Assembly (NCBI RefSeq): GCF_002786295.1
Contig: NZ_PGTC01000015.1
Coordinates: forward strand, 126,501 to 190,500
DNA length: 64,000 nt
From: Pseudooceanicola marinus
GTDB taxonomy: Bacteria; Pseudomonadota; Alphaproteobacteria; Rhodobacterales; Rhodobacteraceae
Direction of reading: 5' to 3'
This document shows, one piece after another, positions 6,488 to 15,725 of this stretch. The translations under genes were made by a program, and so were the position numbers. Within the stretch, counting starts at the first letter, position 1. Every line of letters begins with the position of its first letter. The notes beneath the pieces are model-generated. The model was not told where the DNA came from, searched no databases, and saw only the letters and a program-made list of their open reading frames with translations.

Positions 6488-8568
6488 GCGAGACCCCTGA
6501 CGTTCATGTCACCTCCACCCGCCGGTCCGTCATCCAGCGGCTGTCGGTGATCTGGCTGCTGCCGGTGATCGCCCTGGCGATCGCCCTGGGCGTGGCCTGG
6601 CAAAGCTATGCCGAACGGGGCCCGCTGATCGAGGTCACTTTCGGCAATGCCGAGGGCGTGGCCGCCGGCGAGACCGAGCTGCGTTATCGCGATGTGGCCG
6701 TCGGCGTGGTCGAGAAGGTCGGCTTCAACAAGGGCCTCAGCCGGGTGCAGGTCTTTATCCGCGTGGATCGCGACGTGGCCGAATACGTCGATGATGACGC
6801 CGCCTTCTGGATCGTACGCCCCCAGGTCACCGCGCGGGGGGTCACCGGCCTCGGCACCGTGCTGTCGGGCGTCTACATCGAAGGGCTTTGGGACAGCGAA
6901 GCCCAGGGCAGTCAGGAAAGTTTCGAGGGGCTGGACCGCGCGCCGCTCAACCGCGAGGGCCGCGAGGGGCTGCGCATCCGCCTGCGCGCCTCCGCCGATG
7001 GCGATCTGACCAGCGACGTGCCGATCGAGTTCCGCGGCATCGAGGTCGGCCACCTGGGCCAGGCGCAGGTCAGCGAGGATGGATCGACCGTCGAGGCCGA
7101 TGCGATCATCTTTGCCCCCCATGACCGGCTCATCAGCTCGGCCACGCGGTTCTGGGATACCTCCGGCTTCAACTTCTCCCTCGGCCCGAACGGCGCCAGC
7201 CTCGATTTCTCCTCCGTCGCCTCGCTGCTGGCAGGGGGCGTGACCTTCAATACCGTCGTCTCGGGCGGGGAACCCGTGGATGAGGGCACCCTCTTTACTG
7301 TCTACCCCAGCGAGGGCGCGGCCCGCGCCAGCGCCTTCGGCGAGCAGGACGGCGAGCGGATGGTCTTCAACGCCATCTTCGAGGAGAACGTGGCGGGCCT
7401 TTCGGTGGATGCCCCTGTGACCTACGGCGGTCTGCGGATCGGCCGCGTGGACGCGGTCAGCGGTATCGTCGACCCGGACCGCTTCGGTGACAACCGGGTG
7501 CGGCTGGCCGTCACCCTGCAGATCCGGCCGCAGCGCCTGGGGCTGGAGGCCTCCGGCGTGGCGATTGACCCCCTGCAGTTCTTCGAGGACCGCGTGCGCG
7601 AGGACGGGCTGCGCGCGCGGCTGGCGACGGCATCGATCCTGACCGGCGGGCTGAAGGTGGAACTGGCCGAGATCGAGGATGCCGCGCCCGCCGAGGTCGT
7701 GGTGGACGAGGACGGCTCGATCACCTTCCCCACCACCGAGGGCGCGATTTCCGACGTCTCCGCCACCGCCGAGGGCGTGATGGAGCGGATCAACAACCTC
7801 AAGATCGAGGAGTTGATCGACAGTGCCATCCACACGCTGGACAACATCGGCAACCTGGCTGGCAATGAAGAGTTGAACGCCGTGCCGGGTGACGTGCGCG
7901 ACCTGCTGGGCAATGCCCGCAACCTGGTCGGGTCGGACGCGGTGCAGGCGCTGCCCGAACAGATCGGCGGCATCGCGGATCAGGTCGAGGAGCTGGTGGC
8001 GGCGCTGAACGCCCAGGCCGCGGCCGAAAAGCTGGCGGAGGCGCTCGACGGTGTGTCGTCGGCCGCCGACAGCGTCAGCGGCGCCGTGGCTGGCGTGCCT
8101 GACGTGGTGGCCCGCATCGACGCCATCGCCGCCAATGCCGAACAGGTCCCGCTGGACGAACTGGCCGCGACGCTGGACCAGCTGATGCAAAGCGCCGATG
8201 CGGTGCTCGCGACCGAAGGGGCCCGCGACCTGCCCGCGCATCTGAACGAGGCCCTGGACGAGCTGCGCGCCACCCTGGCCGAGCTGCGCGAGGGCGGCGT
8301 GGTGGCCAACCTGAACGAAACCCTGGCCTCGGCCCGAGATGCCGCCGGCTCGATCGAGGTGGCCGCCGACGACCTGCCGCGGCTGATCGAACAGGCGCGC
8401 GGGGTCCTGTCGCGCGCCGCCACCGTGCTGTCGGGCTATGACGCCGACGCCGGCGTGGGCCGCGACCTGCGGGGCACCCTGCGCGAGCTGGACCGCGCCG
8501 CCCAGGCCATCAGCGCCCTGGCGCGCGAGCTGGAACGCAACCCCAATTCCATTCTCTTCGGGAGATGA
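6484..8568 (+). CDS. pqiB: PqiB-like MCE-domain lipid-transport protein
   Basis: A 694-residue protein with one N-terminal transmembrane helix (about residues 22-39) and three successive MCE/MlaD domains beginning near residues 47, 160 and 293. Each contains the core pattern of a strand, a loop and a G-x-x-V/I-G strand, for example YRDVAVGVVEKV, FRGIEVGHLGQ and YGGLRIGRVDAV. From about residue 420 the chain is long, Ala-rich and helical, as expected for the PqiB needle-like tube that bridges the periplasm. It should form a hexameric channel for phospholipid movement between the membranes. It sits between the pqiA-like genes and a PqiC-like lipoprotein, with four-base overlaps on both sides. 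Confidence 0.9.
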   Translation: MSETPDVHVTSTRRSVIQRLSVIWLLPVIALAIALGVAWQSYAERGPLIEVTFGNAEGVAAGETELRYRDVAVGVVEKVGFNKGLSRVQVFIRVDRDVAEYVDDDAAFWIVRPQVTARGVTGLGTVLSGVYIEGLWDSEAQGSQESFEGLDRAPLNREGREGLRIRLRASADGDLTSDVPIEFRGIEVGHLGQAQVSEDGSTVEADAIIFAPHDRLISSATRFWDTSGFNFSLGPNGASLDFSSVASLLAGGVTFNTVVSGGEPVDEGTLFTVYPSEGAARASAFGEQDGERMVFNAIFEENVAGLSVDAPVTYGGLRIGRVDAVSGIVDPDRFGDNRVRLAVTLQIRPQRLGLEASGVAIDPLQFFEDRVREDGLRARLATASILTGGLKVELAEIEDAAPAEVVVDEDGSITFPTTEGAISDVSATAEGVMERINNLKIEELIDSAIHTLDNIGNLAGNEELNAVPGDVRDLLGNARNLVGSDAVQALPEQIGGIADQVEELVAALNAQAAAEKLAEALDGVSSAADSVSGAVAGVPDVVARIDAIAANAEQVPLDELAATLDQLMQSADAVLATEGARDLPAHLNEALDELRATLAELREGGVVANLNETLASARDAAGSIEVAADDLPRLIEQARGVLSRAATVLSGYDADAGVGRDLRGTLRELDRAAQAISALARELERNPNSILFGR

Positions 8569-9134
8569 CCATGCGCCACCTGATCCTTGCCACCTCCGCT
8601 GTCCTGGCCCTGGCCAGCTGCGCCGCCGATGAACGGTTCTACACCGTGCCCGACGTGGCCCCCGAGACGCTGGCCCCGGTCAGCATCCGCTACAGCTCCG
8701 TCGAGGTGCTGGAGGTGTCGCTGCCCGACTATGCCGGACGTCAGCAGATTGCCCGGCGCCAGGCCGATGGCGCGGTGGCCGCCGAGACCGATGTGCTCTG
8801 GGCCGATCTGCCGTCGCGCGGGATGAGCCTGGAACTGGCGCGGCATCTGGGCCGGATCACCGGCGTGCAGGTGGCGGGCGAGCCCTGGCCCTTCAACGAC
8901 CGGGCCCAGGCGCGGCTGGAGGTCCGGGTGGAGCAGATGCTGGCGGAGGCCAATGGCACCTTCCGCCTGTCGGGGCAGTATTTCGTGGCGCCCGACCTGG
9001 GCGGGCGTGGCCGGACGGGGCTGTTCGACATCACCGTCCCCGTGGCCGGGCCGGGCCCGTCGGAGATCGCGGCGGCCCGGGCGCAGGCGGTGGCAGAGCT
9101 GGCGGGCCAGGTGGCGCGCGACGGCCTGCGCTGA
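8565..9134 (+). CDS. PqiC-like outer-membrane lipoprotein (ABC-type transport auxiliary family)
   Basis: A 189-residue lipoprotein with a signal peptide ending in the lipobox LASC (Cys about residue 19), followed by the strand pattern of the PqiC/ABC-transport-auxiliary family (RFYTVPD, IAVLEVSLPDY-like region, VLWADLPSRGMSLELARHL). PqiC anchors the PqiB tube at the outer membrane. It overlaps pqiB by four bases and closes the operon. Downstream lies a copy of the two-hairpin repeat, which may serve as the operon's 3' end. Confidence 0.82.
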   Translation: MTMRHLILATSAVLALASCAADERFYTVPDVAPETLAPVSIRYSSVEVLEVSLPDYAGRQQIARRQADGAVAAETDVLWADLPSRGMSLELARHLGRITGVQVAGEPWPFNDRAQARLEVRVEQMLAEANGTFRLSGQYFVAPDLGGRGRTGLFDITVPVAGPGPSEIAAARAQAVAELAGQVARDGLR

Positions 9135-9248
9135 GGCGGGGCGGGGGCCCAGTCCAACCGTTGTTTGCAGTGCCCCCGACGCGAGACGCGAGCGCCTGGT
9201 GAGACATCGCCTCTTTTCGAAGACTGTGCAGATAGCTGAGGGGGCGGG

Positions 9249-9329
9249 GGGGGGCGCTGCCCCCCTTGAGCCCGTGCCGGGTTCAATTCCCCCCGGAGTA
9301 TTTTCGACGACGTGAAGACAGGGGCGGGG
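9249..9329 (+). repeat. Dispersed two-hairpin intergenic repeat, copy B
   Basis: It contains a G-rich/C-rich hairpin (GGGGGC-GCT-GCCCCC), a second hairpin TTGAGCCC-GTGCC-GGGTTCAA, then TTCCCCCCGGAGTATTTTCG and a tail ending in GAAGACAGGGGCGG. It lies downstream of the pqi operon in the same orientation. The tail differs from copy D (56337-56411) at a single base over about 33 nt. Confidence 0.85.
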
Positions 9330-9389
9330 TGCCCGGTGTCCGGTCCGCTGCGACGGCTGGCGGGTGTGCCACGCGCGGCGATCAGGGTG

Positions 9390-9417
9390 GGGCGCGCCGG
9401 GACTTGCGGGCGCGCCC
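9390..9417 (-). terminator. GC hairpin just after the lytic transglycosylase gene
   Basis: GGGCGCGCC (9390-9398) and GGCGCGCCC (9409-9417) form a perfect 9-bp stem with a 10-nt loop, 11 nt beyond the stop codon of the minus-strand gene. There is no U-tract, so it may be a Rho-independent-like pause or an mRNA 3'-end stabiliser between convergent genes. Confidence 0.5.
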
Positions 9418-9427
9418 GGATGCTGCG

Positions 9428-10885
9428 TTAGCGCAGGCGCGACAACAGGGCGACCGAGGGGTGGCCGTCCGGCGTGGCCCCGATGGAGCGCTGGTAGGCG
9501 CGGATCGCGGCGGTGGAGCGCGAGCCGAGGATGCCGTCGACGCCCCCGGTGTCATAGCCGCGGCGGGTCAGCAGGCGCTGCAGTTCCACCCGCTCGGACC
9601 GTTTCAGCATCCGTTCCCCCTGCGGCCAGGGGCGGGTGATGTCGCCCGCGCCGGCGATCCGGTCGCCGAGGATGCCCACGGCCAGGGCGTAGGTGTCGGC
9701 GTTGTTGTAGCGCTTGATCACGTCGAAGTTGTGGAACACCAGGAAGGCCGGCCCGCGGGCGCCGGCCAGCAGCAGCAGCCGGGCATTGCCGTAGTCGCGC
9801 AGCTGGCCGCGCGCGGGGCGCACGCCCAGGCGGGCCCAAGCGGAGGGCATCCGTTCCGGCCCGTTGGCCTGGGTGTAGTCGAAATTGGCGGGCAGGGTCA
9901 CCTCGACCCCCCAGGGCTGGCCGCGCCGCCAGCCGTGTTTCGCCAGGTAGTTGGCCGAGGAGGCCAGCGAATCCGACGGATCGTCCGACCAGATGTCGCG
10001 CCGCCCGTCGCCGGTGTGGTCCACCGCGTAGCCGAGGTAGGAGGTGGGCATGAACTGCGTATGGCCCGAGGCCCCGGCCCAGGAGCCCAGCATGTTCTCC
10101 GGCTGGCTGTCGCCGTGCTGCACCACTTTCAGCAGCGCGATCAGCTGCGCCTCGTAGAAGGCACCGCGGCGGCCCTCATAGGCCAGGGTCGCCATCGAGG
10201 AGATCAGCGGCGTCTTGCCCCGGTAGGAGCCATAGGCCGTTTCCAGCCCCCAGATCGCGGTGATGTACTGCCCCGGCACGCCGTAGCTGCTTTCGATGCT
10301 CGAAAGAAGCCGCGTGTTGCGGGAATACTCGCGTCGGCCATTGCGCACGCGGCTGTCGGAGACGGCGCCATCCATGTAGTCGCCGATCGACTTGGTGAAC
10401 TCGGACTGGTTGCGGTCCTTGGCGATCACCTCGGGCATGAAGCGGGCATTGCGGAAGGCCCGGTCGAAGGTGGCGCCGGTGATGCCTTCGGCCATGGCGC
10501 GACGGCGGAAGCCGCTCAGCCAGGCGGTGAAACCGGGGTCGGCGGCGACGGGAGTCGCTTGCGGCGTGGCGGACCGGCTGCCCGAGCTGGCCAGCGCCGA
10601 GGGCCGCAGGCGCGGGCGCAGCGAGCTGGCCGAGGCCAGGATCACGCTGGCGCGCGGCGTCGTCTGCGGCTGGGACGCGGGGGCGGCGGCCGGGGCCGCA
10701 GCGGGGGTCGCCCGATCAATGACCTGCGCCAGCGAGGCGGCGGTGACCGACCCGGCAATGACCACGGGCCTGGCCTGCGGGCGCAGGGAGGTCTGGGGGG
10801 CATCGGCCACCGCAGCGCCGCTCATCGGCGGGGCGAGGGTGGCCGCGAGGGCGGCAAGGGCAAAGGCCTTGGCGGGAACGCGCAT
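9428..10885 (-). CDS. Lytic murein transglycosylase (MltB-like) with C-terminal peptidoglycan-binding domain
   Basis: A 485-residue exported protein. Residues 1-28 are a signal peptide ending in AVADA. Residues 30-115 are a Pro/Ala-rich linker. The MltB-type SLT domain spans about 115-410, with the catalytic Glu215 in AIWGLETAYG and the conserved SGHTQFMPTSYLGYAVD. A PG_binding_1 domain closes the protein (RSERVELQRLL...DGILGSRSTAAIRAYQ). It would cleave the glycan strand of peptidoglycan, forming 1,6-anhydro-muropeptides during wall turnover. The start at 10885 is chosen because it directly gives the signal peptide; an in-frame ATG at 10957 would add 24 residues that spoil it. No lipobox is seen, so it is probably periplasmic and soluble. 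Confidence 0.9.
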   Translation of the reverse strand: MRVPAKAFALAALAATLAPPMSGAAVADAPQTSLRPQARPVVIAGSVTAASLAQVIDRATPAAAPAAAPASQPQTTPRASVILASASSLRPRLRPSALASSGSRSATPQATPVAADPGFTAWLSGFRRRAMAEGITGATFDRAFRNARFMPEVIAKDRNQSEFTKSIGDYMDGAVSDSRVRNGRREYSRNTRLLSSIESSYGVPGQYITAIWGLETAYGSYRGKTPLISSMATLAYEGRRGAFYEAQLIALLKVVQHGDSQPENMLGSWAGASGHTQFMPTSYLGYAVDHTGDGRRDIWSDDPSDSLASSANYLAKHGWRRGQPWGVEVTLPANFDYTQANGPERMPSAWARLGVRPARGQLRDYGNARLLLLAGARGPAFLVFHNFDVIKRYNNADTYALAVGILGDRIAGAGDITRPWPQGERMLKRSERVELQRLLTRRGYDTGGVDGILGSRSTAAIRAYQRSIGATPDGHPSVALLSRLR

Positions 10886-11020
10886 GGCTGAAAATCCGAC
10901 TGCTCTGACATTATTATTAACCCCAGTGTAACCGGAAAACTGCCGTGCCGAAAGCATGGGCTGACGCGAAAGCGGGACCGGCGGGCCGGCGCCGTGCGCG
11001 CCGCCCGTCGGTCCGGGGCC

Positions 11021-13327
11021 TCAGCCGTTGCGCTTGCGGGTCAGCTTGCGCTTGGTCTTGTCGGTCTTGGCCTTGGCGCGGATCAGCTTGCGCTTGGGAC
11101 TACCCTTGGGCTTCCCCTTGCCCTTGCCGAAGCTTTTGCGCGGGCCGCCGCGCCCCGGGCGCCCGCCACGGGGCCCGGGGGTGACGGCCTCGCCCTCCAG
11201 CTCGATCAGCTCCAGCTCCAGCCCGCCGGTGACGGGGGCGGCCTCGGCCAGCTTCACTTTCACGCGCATGCCCGGCTCCACCAGCATCCCCGATTGCGAG
11301 CCCATCAGGGTCATCGCCTCGCGGTCGAAGTGGAAGAACTCCTGCCCCAGGGACCGGATCGGGATCAGCCCGTCGGCGCCGGTCTCATCCAGCCGCACGA
11401 AGGCGCCGAAACGGGCCACGCCGGAAACGCGGCCCTCGAACTCCTGCCCGATGCGTTCGGACAGGTAGGCGGCCAGGTAGCGATCCGTCGTGTCGCGTTC
11501 CGCCATCATCGAGCGGCGCTCGGTCTCCGAGATATGGGTGGCGGTCTGCTCCAGGTTCTCGATGTCCTGGGCCGTCAGCCCGTCCTTGCCCCAGTGGTGG
11601 GCATTGACCAGCGCGCGGTGCACCACGAGGTCGGAATAGCGCCGGATGGGCGAGGTGAAATGGGCGTAGTTCTGCAGGGCCAGGCCGAAGTGGCCGAAGT
11701 TCACCGGCGCGTAATAGGCCTGCATCATCGAGCGCAGGGTGGCCATGTTGATCAGCTCTGCCTGATCCGTGCCCGCCGCCTGGTCCAGCAACCGGTTGAT
11801 ATGGGCGGTCTTCAGGACCTGCCCCTTGGCCAGGCCGAACCCGGCGGCATCCGCCGTCTCGCGCAGGGCGTTCAGCTTCTCGGGGCTGGGTTCCTCGTGC
11901 ACGCGGAACAGCAGCGGCGAGTTCTTCGCGATCAACGTCTCGGCGGCGGCCACATTGGCCAGCACCATGAATTCCTCGATCAGCTTGTGCGCGTCCAGCC
12001 GGTCGCGGAAGTTGACCGACAGCACCTCGCCCTCGTCCGACAGCACGATCTTGCGCTCCGGCAGGTCGAGGTTCAGCGGCTGGCGTGCCTCGCGCGCGGC
12101 CTTCAGCGCGGCATAGGCCTCGTAAAGCGGCTTGATCACCGTCTCCAGCAGCGGTGCGGTCTTGTCGTTCGGCGCCCCGTCCATGGCGGCCTGCACGTCC
12201 TCGTAGGCCAGCGAGGCGGCGGAGCGCATCAGGGCGCGGTGGAAGGTATGGCGCAACTTCTTGCCATGCCGGTCCAGAACCATGCGCACGGCGATACAGG
12301 CGCGCGGGACGCCTTCGTGCAGCGAACACAGGTCGCCCGACAGCCGGTCGGGCAGCATCGGTACCACGCGGTCGGGGAAATAGCTGGAATTGCCGCGTTT
12401 CTTCGCCTCGCGGTCCAGGGCGGAGCCGGGGGTGACGTAATGGGCGACATCGGCGATGGCGACCCACAGGATATGGCCGCCGGGGTTCTTCGGATCGTCG
12501 TCCGCCTCGGCATAGCAGGCGTCGTCGTGGTCGCGGGCATCGCTGGGGTCGATGGTGACCAGGGGCAGCTCGCGCAGGTCTTCGCGCCCGGACAGGCCGG
12601 CGGGCTTCTTGGCATCCGCCTCGGCGATCACCTCGTCGGGGAAGGCATCGGGGATGCCGTGCTGGTGGATGGCGATCAGCGAGACGGCGCGCGGCGCGGT
12701 GGGATCGCCCAGGCGGGCGACGATGCGGGCCTTGGGCAGGCCCATGCGCGCCTTCGGCCCGGCCTGTTCGCCCTCGACCAGCTCGCCGTCCTTGGCGCCG
12801 TGGGTGGCGCCGGCGGACACCATCCATTCCTTGTCGTTGCCCTTGTCGATCGGCACGATGCGCCCGCCTTCGGAGCCCATTCGGAAGACGCCCAGGATGC
12901 GGGTCGGGTTGGTGCCGATCTTGCGGATCAGCCGGGCCTCGTAGGCGTTCTCGCCCTCGATCGGCGTCAGCCGTCCCAGGATCCGGTCGCCGGCGCCAAG
13001 CGCGGGGTCGGAGGCGCGCAGGATCAGGTGGACGGCGGGTTCCACCCCTTCGCCATGCCATTCCAGTGGCCGCGCCGTCAGGTCGCCATCGGCATCGGGC
13101 GCATTGACCAGCAGCACCGAGACGGGCGGCAGCCGGTCCGGGTCGCGATAGGTCTTCTTGCGCTTTTCCAGCACGCCTTCGTCCTCAAGCTCCTTCAGGA
13201 TGCGCTTGAGGTCGATCCGGGCGGCGCCCTTGATGCCGAAGGCCTTGGCGATGTCGCGTTTGGCCGTGAGGGTGGGGTTGGCAGCGATCCAGTCGAGGAT
13301 CTCTTGCTTCGTCGGTAGCTGGGACAT
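11021..13327 (-). CDS. rnr: Ribonuclease R
   Basis: A 768-residue 3'-5' exoribonuclease of the RNB family. It shows an N-terminal winged-helix region (IAKAFGIKGAARIDLKRIL), cold-shock-like domains to about residue 240, and the RNB catalytic domain (about 250-580) with the metal-binding aspartates in TIDPSDARDHDDA (Asp260-Asp269). The conserved HFTSPIRRYSDLVVHR follows, then an S1 RNA-binding domain (EGRVSGVARFGAFVRL, about 640-720). The tail is a Lys/Arg/Gly-rich extension, typical of RNase R and useful for structured RNA binding. RNase R degrades structured mRNA and rRNA and acts in tmRNA quality control. It is monocistronic and divergent from the TauE/SafE exporter gene. Confidence 0.95.
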   Translation of the reverse strand: MSQLPTKQEILDWIAANPTLTAKRDIAKAFGIKGAARIDLKRILKELEDEGVLEKRKKTYRDPDRLPPVSVLLVNAPDADGDLTARPLEWHGEGVEPAVHLILRASDPALGAGDRILGRLTPIEGENAYEARLIRKIGTNPTRILGVFRMGSEGGRIVPIDKGNDKEWMVSAGATHGAKDGELVEGEQAGPKARMGLPKARIVARLGDPTAPRAVSLIAIHQHGIPDAFPDEVIAEADAKKPAGLSGREDLRELPLVTIDPSDARDHDDACYAEADDDPKNPGGHILWVAIADVAHYVTPGSALDREAKKRGNSSYFPDRVVPMLPDRLSGDLCSLHEGVPRACIAVRMVLDRHGKKLRHTFHRALMRSAASLAYEDVQAAMDGAPNDKTAPLLETVIKPLYEAYAALKAAREARQPLNLDLPERKIVLSDEGEVLSVNFRDRLDAHKLIEEFMVLANVAAAETLIAKNSPLLFRVHEEPSPEKLNALRETADAAGFGLAKGQVLKTAHINRLLDQAAGTDQAELINMATLRSMMQAYYAPVNFGHFGLALQNYAHFTSPIRRYSDLVVHRALVNAHHWGKDGLTAQDIENLEQTATHISETERRSMMAERDTTDRYLAAYLSERIGQEFEGRVSGVARFGAFVRLDETGADGLIPIRSLGQEFFHFDREAMTLMGSQSGMLVEPGMRVKVKLAEAAPVTGGLELELIELEGEAVTPGPRGGRPGRGGPRKSFGKGKGKPKGSPKRKLIRAKAKTDKTKRKLTRKRNG

Positions 13328-13451
13328 GGGCCAGCCCTAGCACGCGGCGCGGGCGGGGTCATCGGGAAAAGGGGCAGGGCAGGACGCTTGACCTTTCCCC
13401 GCCGGCGGCCTTTTCTGGCCGGCGTTTCACCTGCCCGGAAGGCCCCCGCCG

Positions 13452-14225
13452 ATGCTGCCCGATCTTGCCGTCCTGCCCGACCTCGCGGCCGTTCTCGTCA
13501 CCCTGGCGGCCGCCGGGATGATCGCCTTCGTCAAGGGCGCCTTCGGCGGCGGCTTCGCCCTGATCGGCATCCCGCTGATGTCGCTGGCGATGGACCCGCT
13601 GACGGCGGGCGTGGTGCTGGCCCCGCTTTTCCTGACGATGGATCTCTTCGGGCTGCGCTACTGGTCCCCCTCCACCTGGAGCCGGCAGGACGCCAGCTGG
13701 CTGGTGCCCGGGGTACTAGCGGGCACCCTGCTGGGCACGGTCCTGCTGGGGGTCCTGCCGGAACCGGCGGTGGCGATCCTGGTGGGCGGCATCGCGCTGA
13801 TCTTCACCGGGCTGTGGCTGCGCGGGGGCCGCAGGACAGGGCACCGCGGCTTCAGCGCGCCGGGGGCGCTGTTGTCAGGGCTGGGGTGCGGCACCACCTC
13901 GATGGTGGCCCATGCGGGCGGCCCGCCGCTGGCCATGTACATGCTGCCGCGCGACCTGCCGACGCGGCTCTACGCCGGCACCACCTCCATCGTCTTCACC
14001 GCGGCCAACCTGTTCAAGCTGGTGCCCTGGATGCTGGTGGCGCCCCCGGGCGCGTCCGAGCTGATCCTGATGGCCGCCGCCGTGCCGGTGATCCCGCTGG
14101 CGCTGTGGCTTGGCCACCGGCTGCATGGCCGGATGGACGCCCGCCGCCTCTACGCGATCTGCTACGCCCTGGTGGCGCTGGCGGCGGTGAAGCTGCTCTG
14201 GGACGGCATCACTGGTCTGGGCTAG
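13452..14225 (+). CDS. TauE/SafE (TSUP) family membrane exporter
   Basis: A 257-residue integral membrane protein with about eight hydrophobic segments. It shows the family repeats GAFGGGFALIGIPLMSL near the N-terminus and GLGCGTTSMVAHAGGPPLAMYML in the middle, corresponding to the two homologous halves of TSUP permeases. These export small sulfur- or carbon-containing anions such as sulfite or sulfoacetate; the substrate here is not evident. A GGAAGG lies about 10 nt upstream of the start. Its stop codon overlaps that of the convergent ketopantoate-reductase-like gene within a CTAG. Confidence 0.88.
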   Translation: MLPDLAVLPDLAAVLVTLAAAGMIAFVKGAFGGGFALIGIPLMSLAMDPLTAGVVLAPLFLTMDLFGLRYWSPSTWSRQDASWLVPGVLAGTLLGTVLLGVLPEPAVAILVGGIALIFTGLWLRGGRRTGHRGFSAPGALLSGLGCGTTSMVAHAGGPPLAMYMLPRDLPTRLYAGTTSIVFTAANLFKLVPWMLVAPPGASELILMAAAVPVIPLALWLGHRLHGRMDARRLYAICYALVALAAVKLLWDGITGLG

Positions 14226-15193
14226 GCTAGGCTTTCGTCCAGCAGCCGGGTCAGGCCATAGACGCCGGCCATGGCGGGCACGGGCATGTCCAGCTTCCCG
14301 GCTAGTTCCACCAGCGCCCCCAGGATCGGGTCGATCTCCAGCCGCCGCCCGGCCTCGACATCCTGCAACATCGAGGTGCGGATCGGGCCCAGCTTCCGCG
14401 TCGTCGCAATGCGCTCCTCCATGTCGTCGAAGCCCGGCAGGCTGATGCGCGCGCCCAGATCGGCCATTTCGCGCATCATCGACAGGGTCAGGGCGCGCAC
14501 GCCCGGATCGGCCAGCATGGCGGCGGTATCGGCGCGCGACAGGGCCGACAGCGGGTTCATGTTGGAATTGCCCCAGAGCTTGGTCCAGACCTCGCGCCGG
14601 ATCTCGCCGGTCTCCTCCGCCGGGATGCCCCCCTTGCGGAAGACCTCCGCCAGCGCGGAGATGCGCGCGGTGGGACCGTCCGGCGTGATTTGGCCCAGCA
14701 ACAGCTTGTTGGCCTTCACCAGTTCCACCTGCCCCGGTGCGGGCGTGCGCGAGGCCGCATGCACCACGTTGCCGACGATCCGCTCCGCCGGAATGGCCCG
14801 GGCCAGCGCCCCACCGGGGTCCACGGCATCCAGGACCATCCCCTCGACCGGGCCGCCGAAATCCTGCAGGAACCAGAAGGGCAGCCCGTTCACCGCCGGC
14901 ATCACCAGGGTCTCGCGACCCATGGCGGTCTCGATCGCGGGCAGCAGACCGGGCAACGCATGGGCCTTCACCCCCAGCACCAGCAGATCGGCCCCCGCCA
15001 GATCCGCCGGATCCTCGGTGACCGTGATGGCCACCCGCTGCGGTCCCGCGCCCTCGTCCAGCAACAGCCCCTCGGCCCGCAGCGCGGTCAGCGTCGCGCC
15101 CCGCGCCAGCACGACGGCCTCCGCGCCCCCGCGCACCAGACCCGCCGTCAGCCAGCCGCCGATGGCTCCGCATCCGATCACCGCAACTTTCAT
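14222..15193 (-). CDS. 2-dehydropantoate 2-reductase-like (ApbA/PanE family) oxidoreductase
   Basis: A 323-residue NADPH-dependent enzyme. The N-terminal Rossmann fold is clear from KVAVIGCGAIGGWLTAGL. The central NGLPFWFLQDFGG and the later EVWTKLWGNSNMNPLSAL match the conserved Asn and Lys regions of the ApbA/PanE C-terminal domain. The classic reaction is reduction of ketopantoate to pantoate for pantothenate and CoA synthesis, but many paralogues act on other 2-oxo acids, so panE is not assigned. The start at 15193 has GGGAGAAAG upstream; an in-frame ATG at 15238 lacks one. Copy C of the two-hairpin repeat lies just upstream. Confidence 0.82.
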   Translation of the reverse strand: MKVAVIGCGAIGGWLTAGLVRGGAEAVVLARGATLTALRAEGLLLDEGAGPQRVAITVTEDPADLAGADLLVLGVKAHALPGLLPAIETAMGRETLVMPAVNGLPFWFLQDFGGPVEGMVLDAVDPGGALARAIPAERIVGNVVHAASRTPAPGQVELVKANKLLLGQITPDGPTARISALAEVFRKGGIPAEETGEIRREVWTKLWGNSNMNPLSALSRADTAAMLADPGVRALTLSMMREMADLGARISLPGFDDMEERIATTRKLGPIRTSMLQDVEAGRRLEIDPILGALVELAGKLDMPVPAMAGVYGLTRLLDESLA

Positions 15194-15242
15194 GCTCTTT
15201 CTCCCTGCGCTTGCCGCCTGGCGCGGCCCTGCTCTCATCCGA

Positions 15243-15302
15243 CAGACAAAAATACTCCGGGGGAGTCGCCCATGGGGCGACGGGGGCAGCGCCCCCTTCC
15301 CC
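15243..15302 (-). repeat. Dispersed two-hairpin intergenic repeat, copy C
   Basis: On the minus strand it reads GGGGGC-GCT-GCCCCC, then GTCGCCC-CAT-GGGCGAC, then TCCCCCGGAGTATTTTTGTC. It occupies nearly the whole gap between the acetyltransferase stop and the ketopantoate-reductase-like start. The second stem has a different sequence from copies A, B and D yet still pairs perfectly. Confidence 0.85.
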
Positions 15303-15725
15303 TCAGGCCTTCAGCCGCAGCTCCATCTCCCGATGCGGCACGCCGCCGTCGTCATACTCCGGGCCGAAGGCTACGAACCCCAGGCCCTCGTAGAACCCCA
15401 TGACCCGCACCTGAGCGCCCAGCGTGATCCGGGTGTGTCCCTGCGCCGCCAGCCGCTCGATGCCGGCGCGCACCAGCGCCGCGCCCAGGCCGGTACCGCG
15501 CTGCGCCTTCACCACGCAGATCCGTCCGATCCGCCCCGCCCCGTCCTCTTCCAGCAGACGGGCGGTGCCGACGGGCGTGCCGTCCAGCGTTGCCAGAAGA
15601 TGCTCGGCGCTGGCATCCAGGTCGTCCCATTCCTCCTCGGCCGTGAAGCCTTGTTCGGCCATGAAAACCTCTTCGCGCAGGGCGAAACAGGGGGCGGGGT
15701 CGGTGACGGGGGCAATCCGCAGCAT
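15303..15725 (-). CDS. GNAT-family N-acetyltransferase (ElaA-like)
   Basis: A 140-residue GNAT protein. The acetyl-CoA-binding motif A is RICVVKAQRGTGLGAALV (about residues 68-85, with the R-x-x-G-x-G/A loop), followed by MGFYEGLGFVAFGPEYDDGGVPHREMEL, the usual motif B ending of ElaA-type acetyltransferases. The acceptor substrate is unknown. Its start codon overlaps the dapE stop (TGATG), so the two are co-translated. Confidence 0.85.
   Translation of the reverse strand: MLRIAPVTDPAPCFALREEVFMAEQGFTAEEEWDDLDASAEHLLATLDGTPVGTARLLEEDGAGRIGRICVVKAQRGTGLGAALVRAGIERLAAQGHTRITLGAQVRVMGFYEGLGFVAFGPEYDDGGVPHREMELRLKA

Noticed and set aside
6337-8241. Long antisense reading frame opposite pqiB (and similar ones opposite rnr, mltB-like, dapE and rsh genes)
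   Set aside because: GC-rich coding sequence leaves long open frames on the opposite strand. The products are rich in His, Arg, Gly and Ala, lack family motifs, and the sense frames carry clear domains and ribosome-binding sites.
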